Part shown: in pieces, positions 1-8,611 of the stretch
Position numbering within the stretch: position 1 is the first letter of the stretch
Layout: each line of letters starts with the position of its first letter
Assembly (NCBI RefSeq): GCF_040137905.1
Contig: NZ_JBEFDG010000021.1
Location: 1-64,000 of the forward strand
Reading direction: 5' to 3'
DNA length: 64,000 nucleotides
Origin: Corticimicrobacter sp040137905
GTDB taxonomy: Bacteria; Pseudomonadota; Gammaproteobacteria; Burkholderiales; Burkholderiaceae_B
The notes under the pieces: model-generated
What the model was told of the DNA's origin: nothing
Database searches by the model: none
What the model saw: only the letters and a program-made list of their open reading frames with translations
Translations under genes and position numbers: made by a program

Positions 1-76
1 AGCTTGATGACGATGGTGTGATGGTGTTGGGAGTGTAGCGTGCCGTGGGCTTCCCTGTGTGGCATCCCACGCGTTT

Positions 77-1510
77 CTATGCCGCTTTCTGTGCAGTTGC
101 AGAGGGATGACCGGGCAGATAATCCATGGCGACAATGGCCTTGTCCTTGCCCGTTTGCTTGGCCTGGTACAAAAGGCTGTCGGCAAAGACGATGGCCTGC
201 TCGAAATGACCGGTTTCGAATTTGGAAATGAAGACGCCGCCCAGGCTGGCAGTGAATGCAATGGGAGCACCATTTTCCATCAGGGGCTGTTCGCGGATGG
301 CCTTTATGATCCGCTGGCAGGTGTCCGGAAACGATGTCGGTGCGATATCGGGAAAAATCACCAGGAACTCTTCGCCGCCCCATCTTGCCGGTATGTCCTG
401 GGCGCGTACCCTGTGCCGCAGTATCTGCGACAACTGCGTGAGGACCCGGTCGCCGACGTCATGGCCGTAATGATCGTTGATGGCCTTGAAATTATCGACA
501 TCCAGGATGGCGATGCCGAGGTTCTGCCTGCCTGTGTGGCGGCTGATGGCCTGCAGGACTGAGCGCCGGTTGCAAAGCTGGGTGAGTGGGTCGGTGTTGG
601 CCTTCGCCTTGATGTGCGCCATCAGCCGTCGGTTGCGGCTCATGATTTCTGCCATGACGATAATCAGGATGGCGGTCATGGCAAAGTCGAACCGGTTGGA
701 AAAAATCTCGTGAAACAGTGTGTTGCCCTGGCGGTAGTCATAGAGCGACAGATAGAAGTGAATCCGGCTTGCCGCAGCCAGCAGCATGAAACAGCCGGTG
801 ATGAGAATGGTCCATGCAAAACCCAGGCGGATCAGGGCAATGAGGCTGGGCAGAACCAGAATGGTGACCAGACTGAGCCAGTCGGAAAACAGCATGAGTA
901 CCTGTGCGCAGGCCAGCGAGATGATCAGCAGGAACATCGGCATGCGGAGTGGATTGGCACGGAGGCTGCGCTTGTGTGACAGGATGCCGGACAGAAGCAT
1001 CGAGACAATGAGGCCGGAAAATATTTGTTCGCTGGTCCAGTCTATGGCGACGAAACCGGGTGTGCCCAGCGGAATCAGGCGTGCCAGGAATACACCCGCA
1101 ATGATTCCCTGGATGATGGCAGTCATCGTGATGGGCACGATCAGCAGGATGCTGCGCATATGGGCCCGGTAATATCGGCGCTGCCTGAGTACGAGTTGCG
1201 TACATGCGGCATAGATCGGGATGCAGAGCGTATCTGTCAGGCAGGCATAGAATTGCTGCAGTGGCGTCATCTGTTGCTGCACCAGAAGCGATGCGGCGTA
1301 ATGGCCCGACATGAACAGCAGCATGAAAGTGACCAGCCGCTGTTTGCAGCTGTGCTGGCATCGGCTGCGCCAGTGCATGGCGAGCATGGCGGCCAGGGCG
1401 TTGCCTGGCCAGAAGAAAATCAGTCCGGCAGAAGTCTGCCCGATCTGGGCGGTGTAATTTACCAGTGTACAGACAAGGGTATAGGCAACCAGTCGCGGGA
1501 TGATATGCAC
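77..1510 (-). CDS. Membrane-anchored diguanylate cyclase (GGDEF)
   Basis: Predicted to make c-di-GMP from two GTP at the inner membrane. The N-terminal 300 or so residues form about eight hydrophobic segments resembling a MASE1-type sensor, including a WPGNALAA stretch near residue 35. The C-terminal 160 residues are a GGDEF domain with an intact GGEEF active site, the DVDNFKAINDHYGH substrate region and an RAQD inhibitory I-site five residues before GGEEF, so product inhibition is expected. There is no EAL domain. The frame stays open upstream, but I choose the GTG at 1510: AGGAA precedes it by about 8 nt, and the longer ATG start would bury the yhhQ 3' end. It is convergent with nothing and lies downstream of yhhQ on the same strand. 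The sensed signal is unknown. Confidence 0.88.
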   Translation of the reverse strand: MHIIPRLVAYTLVCTLVNYTAQIGQTSAGLIFFWPGNALAAMLAMHWRSRCQHSCKQRLVTFMLLFMSGHYAASLLVQQQMTPLQQFYACLTDTLCIPIYAACTQLVLRQRRYYRAHMRSILLIVPITMTAIIQGIIAGVFLARLIPLGTPGFVAIDWTSEQIFSGLIVSMLLSGILSHKRSLRANPLRMPMFLLIISLACAQVLMLFSDWLSLVTILVLPSLIALIRLGFAWTILITGCFMLLAAASRIHFYLSLYDYRQGNTLFHEIFSNRFDFAMTAILIIVMAEIMSRNRRLMAHIKAKANTDPLTQLCNRRSVLQAISRHTGRQNLGIAILDVDNFKAINDHYGHDVGDRVLTQLSQILRHRVRAQDIPARWGGEEFLVIFPDIAPTSFPDTCQRIIKAIREQPLMENGAPIAFTASLGGVFISKFETGHFEQAIVFADSLLYQAKQTGKDKAIVAMDYLPGHPSATAQKAA

Positions 1511-1581
1511 GGGGCAATTCCTGTTCGAGGTCCGGCCTGTGGGCCCGTCAGGTAATCGTACACGTCTTGCCCCCGCAGGTG

Positions 1582-2241
1582 TTATGCCGGAACCGGTTCT
1601 GCCTTGCGCTGCAGGTGGCGCACGATCATGTTGAGCAGGAGGCCGTACATCGGTACGAACATCAGCAGGCTGACGGCGAGCTTGATCACATAGTCGACCA
1701 GCGCGATCTCGACCCAGTGCTCGGCCATGAACGGGTTGCTGCTGCGCCAGAAGGCCACGCCGAAGAACACCAGCGTATCGACTGCCTGCCCCACCACGCT
1801 GGAGGCGGCGGGGGCAATCCACCAGGCCCGATGCTGGCGGCGCAGCCGGTCAAAGACCTGGATGTCCATCAACTGGCCCAGCACATAGGCCGTGAAGCTG
1901 GCCAGGGCGATGCGGAACACGAAGCTATTGAATTCGCCCAGCGCAGCCAGTCCGCTGAAGACGCCGTCGTGAAAGAGCACCGAAACGATATAGGAGGCTA
2001 CCAGGGCAGGCAGCATGACGCGGGCGATCACGCGCCGTGCCGGTGATTTGCCCAGCAGCCGTACCGTGAGGTCGGTGGTCAGGAAAATGAAGGGAAAACT
2101 GAAGGCGCCCCAGGTGCTGTGGAAGCCGAACAGCGTGATCGGCAACTGCACCAGGTAATTGCTGGCGATGATGATCAGGATGTGGAACGAAACGAGCAGC
2201 GCCAGCAGCCAGGGCTGACGTTGTGTGGACAGCGTAGTCAT
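1582..2241 (-). CDS. yhhQ: Queuosine precursor transporter (VUT family)
   Basis: Inner-membrane importer of the queuosine precursors preQ0/preQ1, a role established for E. coli YhhQ. The protein is 219 residues, matching the roughly 220-residue family length, with six hydrophobic segments. Family landmarks are the N-terminal ASNYLVQ stretch, the FLTTDLTVRLLGK loop with its acidic residue in the membrane, and the late WWIAPAASSVVGQAVDT segment. The ATG at 2241 follows AAGGTCTCCA, a reasonable ribosome site. It is divergent from the AraC regulator with an 89-bp spacer. I see no preQ1-riboswitch-like leader on its strand. Confidence 0.88.
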   Translation of the reverse strand: MTTLSTQRQPWLLALLVSFHILIIIASNYLVQLPITLFGFHSTWGAFSFPFIFLTTDLTVRLLGKSPARRVIARVMLPALVASYIVSVLFHDGVFSGLAALGEFNSFVFRIALASFTAYVLGQLMDIQVFDRLRRQHRAWWIAPAASSVVGQAVDTLVFFGVAFWRSSNPFMAEHWVEIALVDYVIKLAVSLLMFVPMYGLLLNMIVRHLQRKAEPVPA

Positions 2242-2289
2242 TGGAGACCTTTTTGACGAATGGGGTAAGGGAACCCATGGACCGGATAG

Positions 2290-2305
2290 AATTGCAGGTG
2301 CAATT
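2290..2305. promoter_or_regulatory. Perfect 7-bp inverted repeat between yhhQ and araC-like gene
   Basis: AATTGCA and TGCAATT form a perfect dyad around a central GG in the 89-bp divergent spacer, 26 bp upstream of the regulator's GTG. Location and symmetry fit an operator for one or both divergent genes. Classical AraC sites are direct repeats rather than dyads, so the binding protein is not known. Confidence 0.35.
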
Positions 2306-2330
2306 GTAGCCTGATTCTGCAGGAGAAAAG

Positions 2331-3182
2331 GTGTCGGACACTATCCAGGATGATATGGCCGGGGGCGGCGAGCGCGGCACCCGGTTCTGGCATGATCCTG
2401 CCATGCCCCATGTGGAAAGCCGCAGGGCATGCGCCAGCCGTGCCTGCTATCGGCCTCACAGCCATCCGACCTGGTCGATCGGTGCAGTCGATGCAGGGCG
2501 CAGCCGGTTCAGCGCGGATCGCGTCGGTACCGTACCGATCGGGCCGGGCACACTGGTCTTCGTCCCGGCCGGACATGTGCATGCCTGCAATCCCGAACCG
2601 GGGGCGGCCTGGAGCTATCAGATGCTGCATCTCGATGATCGCTGGGTGCGTCGTGTGCTGTCGATGCCGGTGGCGTTGCGGGGGGATGCGCAGGTGCTGT
2701 CTGGTCACCGGGTCGGGCTGTCGCACGATCCCGCGCGCTATGCCCGCTTTTGCGCCCTCAATGATTTGCTGTTTTCTGCGGCTCCAGTCGCGACCAAGGA
2801 TAGGGCACTGCAAGCCTTTCTGGTGGAAGGGCTGGTGGGTGCGGCGGCCATCGAGCCGCTGGCGCAGGCTGTGCAGTTGGCCCCCGTTGCCCTGGTGCCG
2901 GTGATGCAGGTGCTGCAGAGTGCACAGGTTCCCGTCCCCCTGGCAGAGCTGGCAGCAGTGGCGGGCATGAACCGTTATCGCCTGATCCGTGTCTTTCGTG
3001 CCGCTACCGGGATGACGCCGCATGCCTGGTGGCTCAATGACCGGATCAACCAGGGCAGGATGCACCTGCGGGCGGGCCGGGCGATTGCCGAAGTTGCCCA
3101 TGGGCTGGGTTTTTCGGATCAGAGTCACTTTCAGCGGATGTTCAAGGCACATGCCGGTGCGACGCCGGGCTGCTATCGCTGA
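2331..3182 (+). CDS. AraC-family transcriptional regulator
   Basis: A 283-residue DNA-binding regulator. The N-terminal half is a cupin-like AraC ligand domain: HSHPTWSIGAV near residue 44, then a cupin-type FVPAGHVHACNP. The C-terminal 100 residues hold two helix-turn-helix units, PLAELAAVAGMNRYRLIRVF and a second ending in the family signature GFSDQSHFQRMFKAHAGATP. The start is the GTG at 2331, one base after a strong AGGAGAAAA ribosome site. A LysE-type exporter follows 114 bp downstream on the same strand. Regulators of this subfamily often sit beside LysE exporters and probably respond to the exported amino acid or analogue. That target assignment is inference from context. Confidence 0.9.
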   Translation: MSDTIQDDMAGGGERGTRFWHDPAMPHVESRRACASRACYRPHSHPTWSIGAVDAGRSRFSADRVGTVPIGPGTLVFVPAGHVHACNPEPGAAWSYQMLHLDDRWVRRVLSMPVALRGDAQVLSGHRVGLSHDPARYARFCALNDLLFSAAPVATKDRALQAFLVEGLVGAAAIEPLAQAVQLAPVALVPVMQVLQSAQVPVPLAELAAVAGMNRYRLIRVFRAATGMTPHAWWLNDRINQGRMHLRAGRAIAEVAHGLGFSDQSHFQRMFKAHAGATPGCYR

Positions 3183-3296
3183 ACGGACGTCGGTGGGGGC
3201 CTGGCACCGTGACAGGCCCAGGCTGCAATTTCATTCAATACAGGTGGCGTGCCCTGCGTCAGACTCCTGCCCGTTGCAATTGCGGGTGATGAAACG

Positions 3297-3947
3297 ATGG
3301 AGCAGTTTCTGATGGTGGCCGTGGCGCACTTCCTGGCGTTGCTGTCGCCAGGGCCGGACTTTTTCCTGATCGCACGGACATCGGCAGTGCAGGGCTGGCG
3401 CCTGGCGGCCGGGGTGTGTGCAGGGGTGGCGATCGCCAATGCCGTATTCATCGTGCTGGCCTTCAGCGGTGTCTCGGTGTTCCGTACGGGCAGTCTGCTG
3501 TTCGAAGTCGTACAGTGGGCGGGATGCCTGTATCTGCTGTATCTGGGATGGCTGTTCCTGCGCCATGCCGGCCGTACGCCGCTGATACTGCCTGATGCGG
3601 TGGCGCAGGAGACCCGGGACAGGCCGCCCACGGCAAGGGGGCTGCCGGGGCCGGTAGGCTGGTGGCGCAATTTCATGATGGGCTTCATGTCCGGGGGCCT
3701 CAATCCCAAGAATGCGCTGTTCTATGTGAGTCTGGCCACCATGCTGGGCCAGCAACCGGATCTGCTGCTGGCGGGCTATGGCCTGTGGATGTTCGGGGTG
3801 GTACTGGGCTGGGATGTGCTGGTGGCCCTGGCGATCGGCAACCGGGCGATATTGGGCCGGTTTGCCCGTATCCTGCCTGCTGTGGAGCGCATTACCGGCT
3901 TATGTCTGATTGGCCTGGCAGTGGCCGTTCTGGCCAGCCGCGGCTGA
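3297..3947 (+). CDS. LysE/RhtB-family amino-acid exporter
   Basis: A 216-residue inner-membrane protein with six hydrophobic segments. It carries the family signature LLSPGPDFFLIARTS at residues 13-27 and a second conserved stretch, FMSGGLNPKNALFYVSLA, in the middle. The family exports amino acids or derivatives using proton motive force; the specific substrate cannot be read from sequence. The ATG at 3297 is chosen because the first hydrophobic segment begins right after it; an in-frame start at 3249 would add a polar leader that has no ribosome site. The 3' end overlaps the convergent LysR gene by 56 bp. The AraC regulator immediately upstream is the likely controller. Confidence 0.88.
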   Translation: MEQFLMVAVAHFLALLSPGPDFFLIARTSAVQGWRLAAGVCAGVAIANAVFIVLAFSGVSVFRTGSLLFEVVQWAGCLYLLYLGWLFLRHAGRTPLILPDAVAQETRDRPPTARGLPGPVGWWRNFMMGFMSGGLNPKNALFYVSLATMLGQQPDLLLAGYGLWMFGVVLGWDVLVALAIGNRAILGRFARILPAVERITGLCLIGLAVAVLASRG

Positions 3948-4965
3948 TCTCGGCAAAACCTGCCCGCAGGAATTCGACCAGGCATTGCACGGCACGCGGC
4001 ACCTGGGGTGTCCAGGGGCGGATGGCGTAGATGCGGGCACCGAAAAAACCCTGCGGCTCCCAATCCGGCAGGACGATGACCAGGGACGGTGCGCGGACAG
4101 GGTGCCCTTCCGGCCCTGCCTGCGCAACCGGTTGCAGCGCGGGCATGGCACTGAAATCGGGCAGCAGGGCAATGCCCAGTCCTGCCCGCGCTGCATCGCG
4201 CAGGGTTTCGCTGTTGTTGGCCTTGATCGGTCCCCAGACCGGGACGCTGACCTGTTCGGGGGGCTGGCGACGGCGCGTCCGCGCCAGGGTCCAGCTTGAT
4301 GCGGCCAGCCCGGCCCGCAGGTAGACCAGACAGGCGTGGCGGACCAGGTCTTCGGGGCAGGCAGGCGTGCCGCAGCGCGCCAGATAGTCGGGACTGGCGA
4401 CCAGCACCGAACGGGTGTCGCACAGGGGCCAGGCGACACTGCTGTCGGGCGGCGTGTGCGTGTGGCGGATGGCGAGGTCAAAGCCTTCCTGCCCGAGATG
4501 AACCAGCCGGTCGTTCAGGTCCAGTTCGACACGGATTTCGGGATGTCTGGACAGAAAATCGGCCAGCATCGGCATGACGTACTGACGCCCCAATGCCACA
4601 GGTGCCGTCAGCCGTACCAGGCCACGCGGCTGGCTGGCCAGATCGCGAACGGCCGCAAAGCTCTGTTCTATCCGGGCAAAGGCCGGGCGAGTGTCCTCCA
4701 CCAGTTGCAGGCCGGCTGCCGTGAGCGTCACGGCACGTGTCGTGCGCCTGACCAGGGGGACGCCGGTCGCCCGCTCCAGGGCGGAGATGCGCTGGCTGAC
4801 CGTGGCCTTGGACAGTCCGAGGCGGCGTGCGGTCTGGGTATAGCTGCGTGTCTCGCCGATCAGGGTCAGCAGATGCAGGTCGGAAAAGACAGGGTGGGCA
4901 CACAGCGCCGGATCGAGCGATGCAGGGGGCGTAGCCCCGGTGTGTGCGGAGGTGTGCTTGGACAT
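3892..4965 (-). CDS. LysR-family transcriptional regulator
   Basis: A 357-residue regulator, longer than the usual 300 because of a polar N-terminal extension of about 25 residues. The winged helix-turn-helix (SYTQTARRLGLSKATVSQRISALE) is followed by a periplasmic-binding-protein-like effector domain with the RLTAPVALGRQYVMPML core typical of the CrgA/AaeR-like branch. I start at the ATG at 4965; the open frame reaches 5064 but that segment lies within the promoter region. It is divergent from mmsA across a 195-bp spacer that holds a strong dyad, so it probably controls mmsA and itself. Its last 56 bp overlap the end of the LysE gene. Confidence 0.88.
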   Translation of the reverse strand: MSKHTSAHTGATPPASLDPALCAHPVFSDLHLLTLIGETRSYTQTARRLGLSKATVSQRISALERATGVPLVRRTTRAVTLTAAGLQLVEDTRPAFARIEQSFAAVRDLASQPRGLVRLTAPVALGRQYVMPMLADFLSRHPEIRVELDLNDRLVHLGQEGFDLAIRHTHTPPDSSVAWPLCDTRSVLVASPDYLARCGTPACPEDLVRHACLVYLRAGLAASSWTLARTRRRQPPEQVSVPVWGPIKANNSETLRDAARAGLGIALLPDFSAMPALQPVAQAGPEGHPVRAPSLVIVLPDWEPQGFFGARIYAIRPWTPQVPRAVQCLVEFLRAGFAEISRGWPERPLPGQSDISR

Positions 4966-5017
4966 GAGGCAGCGTCGATAACGATCAAGGTCGGGTACGG
5001 CAATGGTCGAAGGGAGG

Positions 5018-5039
5018 ATTGTTTGATTTTTCAAACAAT
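5018..5039. promoter_or_regulatory. Perfect 9-bp dyad, candidate LysR operator
   Basis: ATTGTTTGA and TCAAACAAT are perfect inverted repeats separated by TTTT in the LysR/mmsA divergent spacer. The element contains T-N11-A spacings expected of LysR boxes. It lies 53 bp upstream of the regulator start and 122 bp before mmsA, which suits the recognition site from which LysR proteins repress themselves and activate the divergent gene. A second AT-rich TTTTTC patch (5047-5066) might be the activation site. Confidence 0.55.
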
Positions 5040-5160
5040 GTAGTCGATTTTTCGGACTTCTCAAAAATCAGGTGGCTTCCTAAACTGAAGCGCATTTTCC
5101 GGGGACTGTATCGCTCGGGCTGACACAGTCCTGTGGCCATTTTTTCTGCGAGGTTTGATC

Positions 5161-6672
5161 ATGACAGCACTTGTTTCCAACTGGATCGCCGGTCATCGCG
5201 CTGCCGCCTCCAGCGGCCGGCAACAGCCGGTGTTCAATCCCGCCAGCGGCATCGTGACAGGGCAGGTGCAACTGTCGTCCGCGACCGATGTCGATGCGGC
5301 CGTGGCGGCTGCCCGCACGGCATTTCCGGCCTGGAGCGCATTGCCGCCGCTGCGCCGCGCCCGCATCCTGTTCCGTTTTCTGGAACTGCTCAATGCGCAT
5401 CGTGACGATCTGGCGCATATGATCACGGCCGAGCATGGCAAGGTATTTACTGACGCCCAGGGCGAAGTCACGCGAGGCATCGAAATCGTCGAGTTCGCCT
5501 GCGGCATTCCGCAACTGCTCAAAACGGATTTCAGCGAGCAGGTCAGCACCGGCATCGACAACTGGACGCTGCGCCAGCCGCTGGGTGTCGTGGCCGGCAT
5601 CACGCCATTCAACTTTCCGGTCATGGTGCCGATGTGGATGTTTCCGGTAGCGCTGGCGACCGGCAATACCTTTGTGCTCAAGCCCAGTCCGATCGATCCC
5701 GGCCCCAGTCTTTTCATGGCTGAGCTGTTGCGCCAGGCAGGATTGCCGGATGGCGTTTTCAATGTGGTGCAGGGCGACAAGGAGGCGGTCGATGCACTGC
5801 TGGTGCATCCCGACGTGCAGGCGGTATCGTTCGTCGGCTCCACACCGATCGCCAACCATATCTATGAGACCGGAGCGCGTCACGGCAAGCGTGTGCAGGC
5901 CCTTGGCGGTGCCAAGAACCATCTGGTGGTCATGCCCGATGCCGACATGGATCAGGTGGTGGATGCCCTGATTGGTGCCGCCTACGGTTCGGCTGGCGAG
6001 CGCTGCATGGCGATCAGCGTGGCGGTTTTCGTGGGAGAAGGGACCGCCGAGCAAGTACTGCCCAGGCTCATCGAGCGTACCCGTGCGCTCAGGATTTGTG
6101 ATGGCCGCAACCTGGAGGCGGAAATGGGACCCATCGTGACGCAGGCCGCCCGCGAGCGGATTACCGGCTACATCGAGCAGGGCATCGCCGAAGGGGCACA
6201 ATTGCTGGTCGATGGCCGCACGTTCGAGGGGGCTTCTGCCGGGCCGGGATGCGAAGCAGGCTTCTGGCTGGGCGGTACGCTGTTCGACCACGTGACGCCG
6301 CAGATGCGCATCTACCGCGAGGAGATATTCGGCCCGGTGCTGGCCTGCATGCGCGTGGCTGATTTCGGCGAGGCGCTGCAACTGATCAACGCGCATGAGT
6401 TCGGCAATGGCGTGAGCTGCTATACCCGCGATGGGCATATCGCCCGCGAGTTCAGCCGTCGCATCCAGGTCGGCATGGTGGGCATCAATGTGCCGATCCC
6501 GGTGCCGATGGCCTGGCAGGGCTTTGGTGGCTGGAAGCGCAGCCTGTTCGGCGATATGCATGCCTACGGAGAAGAGGGGGTGCGTTTCTACACCCGCCAG
6601 AAATCCGTCATGCAGCGCTGGCCGCAGGCCACTGCCAAGGGGGCGGAATTCGCCATGCCCACCAGTCAGTAG
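5161..6672 (+). CDS. mmsA: CoA-acylating methylmalonate-semialdehyde dehydrogenase
   Basis: Oxidises methylmalonate (or malonate) semialdehyde to propionyl- or acetyl-CoA with NAD and CoA, the last step of valine, thymine or inositol breakdown. The 503-residue protein has the aldehyde dehydrogenase fold with the catalytic Cys at residue 282 (GSAGERCMA). The usual general-base Glu is replaced by Asn in LGGAKNH (residue 253), which is diagnostic of the CoA-acylating MMSDH family. GITPFNFPVMVPMWM is also characteristic. AGGTTTGATC precedes the ATG at 5161. No 3-hydroxyisobutyrate dehydrogenase (mmsB) is adjacent, so this stands as a lone gene under the divergent LysR regulator. The semialdehyde source is therefore not evident here. 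Confidence 0.92.
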   Translation: MTALVSNWIAGHRAAASSGRQQPVFNPASGIVTGQVQLSSATDVDAAVAAARTAFPAWSALPPLRRARILFRFLELLNAHRDDLAHMITAEHGKVFTDAQGEVTRGIEIVEFACGIPQLLKTDFSEQVSTGIDNWTLRQPLGVVAGITPFNFPVMVPMWMFPVALATGNTFVLKPSPIDPGPSLFMAELLRQAGLPDGVFNVVQGDKEAVDALLVHPDVQAVSFVGSTPIANHIYETGARHGKRVQALGGAKNHLVVMPDADMDQVVDALIGAAYGSAGERCMAISVAVFVGEGTAEQVLPRLIERTRALRICDGRNLEAEMGPIVTQAARERITGYIEQGIAEGAQLLVDGRTFEGASAGPGCEAGFWLGGTLFDHVTPQMRIYREEIFGPVLACMRVADFGEALQLINAHEFGNGVSCYTRDGHIAREFSRRIQVGMVGINVPIPVPMAWQGFGGWKRSLFGDMHAYGEEGVRFYTRQKSVMQRWPQATAKGAEFAMPTSQ

Positions 6673-6687
6673 GCGGCCAAGCCTGGC

Positions 6688-6948
6688 TCAGTCAAGTCCG
6701 GTGCTGCGCTTGGTCGCATCCTCGTGCATGGATTCGTTGAGCTGGTCGACGATCAGTGCCCAGGGTGCATCGGCCTTGAGCTGTTCGGACAGGAACTGGC
6801 GCTGCGCCGGGTTCCAGCAGGGGGCATCCAGGATACTGACATCGGTGGGCAACTGGTTGTTCCGGATAAAGGCAGCGATGGCAGCATCACTGGCGTCCAG
6901 TCCGAGTTGCAGGAACAGATTGCTCATGCGGGGCGTGGTTTCGTCCAT
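6688..6948 (-). CDS. DUF2789-family small protein
   Basis: An 86-residue soluble protein that I match to the DUF2789 family by its pattern: an early LFLQLGLDASDAAIAAFI, then an aromatic APCWNPAQRQFLSEQLKADAPWALIVDQLN. The function of the family is not known. The ATG at 6948 follows AAGGAGTGCCCC, an excellent ribosome site, which settles the start despite an open frame up to 7065. Its first 62 bp overlap the 3' end of the CorA-like gene on the same strand in another frame, so the two are probably cotranscribed and translationally linked. It converges on mmsA with 15 bp between stops. Confidence 0.78.
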   Translation of the reverse strand: MDETTPRMSNLFLQLGLDASDAAIAAFIRNNQLPTDVSILDAPCWNPAQRQFLSEQLKADAPWALIVDQLNESMHEDATKRSTGLD

Positions 6949-8137
6949 GGGGCACTCCTTTGGCGGGGTGGGAAAGTGGGGGCACCGGCCTGTCACGCAG
7001 GCGCGGGGGCGGGGCGTCACTGGCCGACAGATAGCGTTTGTGTGAAAAATAGACGACCAGTGCAATGGAAATCAGGCACATCACGGCCAGTGTCCACCAG
7101 AAGCCATGTTCGTGCCGCAGCCAGGGCAGGAACTCCAGCCCCATACCGAACAGGTCGGCAATCAGGCCCAGCGGCAGGAAGATGGCCGTGATGGCCGTCA
7201 GCGTGCGCATCACATCATTGGTGCGATTGCCCTGGATGGTGAAATGAATCTGCACGGCGGTCTCGGCACTTTGCTCGAGCAGGCGCACGTGGCGGGCGAC
7301 TCGACCGATGTGCTCGGCCACGTCGCGGCTGCGTACCAGCAGGATTTCGTGCGTGCGGCGACTGGCGTCGGACGAAGGCGGCAGGTCTTCCAGAGTTTCG
7401 ATCCAGCCGCTGACGGCACTGAGTTGGTCCTCGCACAGACTTTCGAGATGATGCAGTGTCTGGCGTGCCTGCAGCAGACCTTCCCAATTGCCGAAGCGGG
7501 CATTCGGGCGCAACAGGTGTTGTTGCCAGTGGTCCAGGCGCGTGGTCATGGCTTTGCGCAGGACCAGGAAATCATCGACCATCAGGCCCAGCATGCGCAG
7601 CATCAGTTCGGCCGCAGAGGTCGGCAGACGCCCGCCGCCTGCCTGTGTCGCATGCGGGCCGGTTTCGCTCTGTGCCTGTAGCGACAGGCGTTCGATGGCG
7701 ACGCCCAGGGTTGAGCAGGCGCTGTCCGGATGCACGCTCAGCAGCACCCGCTCGAAGATGGCGAAGCCGACCGGCTCGGTCTGGATGTCCGAGGCCGGCA
7801 GCAACTGGGGTTCCTGCTGGGGCCGGGTGCCGGTGGCCGGCCGTGCAGGCAGGTCGTCGAGCATGGCATCCGCCAGGCGTCTGAATACCAGAATATCGTA
7901 ATCGGCCGTGCAGTCGTAATGCGACGGTTGCTGGTGATTTTCGAGATCGGCCAGGTGCAGATCAAGCAGTGTGCGACCTGCCGTGCGCTGCAAATCGTCC
8001 TGCAGGGCATGGCGCCGCCGTTCGAGATCGGCACGGGCGACCGCCAGCCACAGAAAACCATCGGCAGGTGGCGCAGCCGGCAGGCTGGTCAGCTCCTGGA
8101 AGGCCTGGCCCGGCCGGATCTGGAAAATACGCAGCAT
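6887..8137 (-). CDS. CorA/ZntB-family divalent cation transporter, variant GMG motif
   Basis: A 416-residue CorA-superfamily protein: a long cytoplasmic N-terminal domain with helical segments, then two transmembrane helices at roughly residues 325-345 and 355-380. The first helix ends in FGMG where CorA channels have the ion-selecting GMN and ZntB proteins have a related GxN; here the Asn is replaced by Gly. The preceding TLTAITAIFLPLGLIADLFGM stretch is otherwise standard. It may carry Mg, Zn or another divalent ion, or be a non-transporting relative. The C-terminus has about 35 extra proline/arginine-rich residues that overlap the DUF2789 gene. The ATG at 8137 has a GGAG element about 12 nt upstream. 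Confidence 0.8.
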   Translation of the reverse strand: MLRIFQIRPGQAFQELTSLPAAPPADGFLWLAVARADLERRRHALQDDLQRTAGRTLLDLHLADLENHQQPSHYDCTADYDILVFRRLADAMLDDLPARPATGTRPQQEPQLLPASDIQTEPVGFAIFERVLLSVHPDSACSTLGVAIERLSLQAQSETGPHATQAGGGRLPTSAAELMLRMLGLMVDDFLVLRKAMTTRLDHWQQHLLRPNARFGNWEGLLQARQTLHHLESLCEDQLSAVSGWIETLEDLPPSSDASRRTHEILLVRSRDVAEHIGRVARHVRLLEQSAETAVQIHFTIQGNRTNDVMRTLTAITAIFLPLGLIADLFGMGLEFLPWLRHEHGFWWTLAVMCLISIALVVYFSHKRYLSASDAPPPRLRDRPVPPLSHPAKGVPHGRNHAPHEQSVPATRTGRQ

Positions 8138-8290
8138 GCCTGTCGATGCTCCATGAAAGAAAGCGACAGCCTCATCATACCCAAGTGCGTGGGCAGCATC
8201 GAATGGCTATGGAAAATTACCCATTTTCAGTGATTGCAGGTGACTGTGCGCGCTTGCACAATCACATCGTCAATATCCGACAGGCTGAAC

Positions 8291-8611
8291 ATGAAAAATT
8301 TATTGATAGCCGGCATGCTGCTTGGCATGTCTTGTGCGAATGCCCATGCGGCATTGCCTCCGTGGGCCCAGCGTAGCGTCGAACTCAAGGCCATCCTTGA
8401 GGATCAGGGGGTGATGAAGGCTTTGCCTCACCGGAGTCTCATCCAGAGTCTTGAATACATCGGGCCGGATCTGTACCGGGTCAGTGCAGGGCATTGCACA
8501 TTGGATGTCCGGATCAAGGATACCCCGATGCCTGAATATCAGGGGGGGCCGATGGTGGGGCCGCGCCATTTCGAACTGGAAGTCGGCATGCCAGTATGCA
8601 CGGAGGACTGA
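8291..8611 (+). CDS. Hypothetical secreted protein
   Basis: A 106-residue protein that I do not recognise. It starts with a clear Sec signal peptide (MKNLLIAGMLLGMSCANAHA, cleavage after residue 20), leaving a mature domain of about 86 residues with two Cys (near residues 79 and 103) that could form a disulfide in the periplasm. Its stop shares one base with the ATG of the next secreted gene (TGATG), so the two are translationally coupled. It diverges from the CorA-like gene across a 153-bp spacer. The frame is open upstream to 8234, but the signal peptide fixes the start at 8291. Confidence 0.7.
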   Translation: MKNLLIAGMLLGMSCANAHAALPPWAQRSVELKAILEDQGVMKALPHRSLIQSLEYIGPDLYRVSAGHCTLDVRIKDTPMPEYQGGPMVGPRHFELEVGMPVCTED

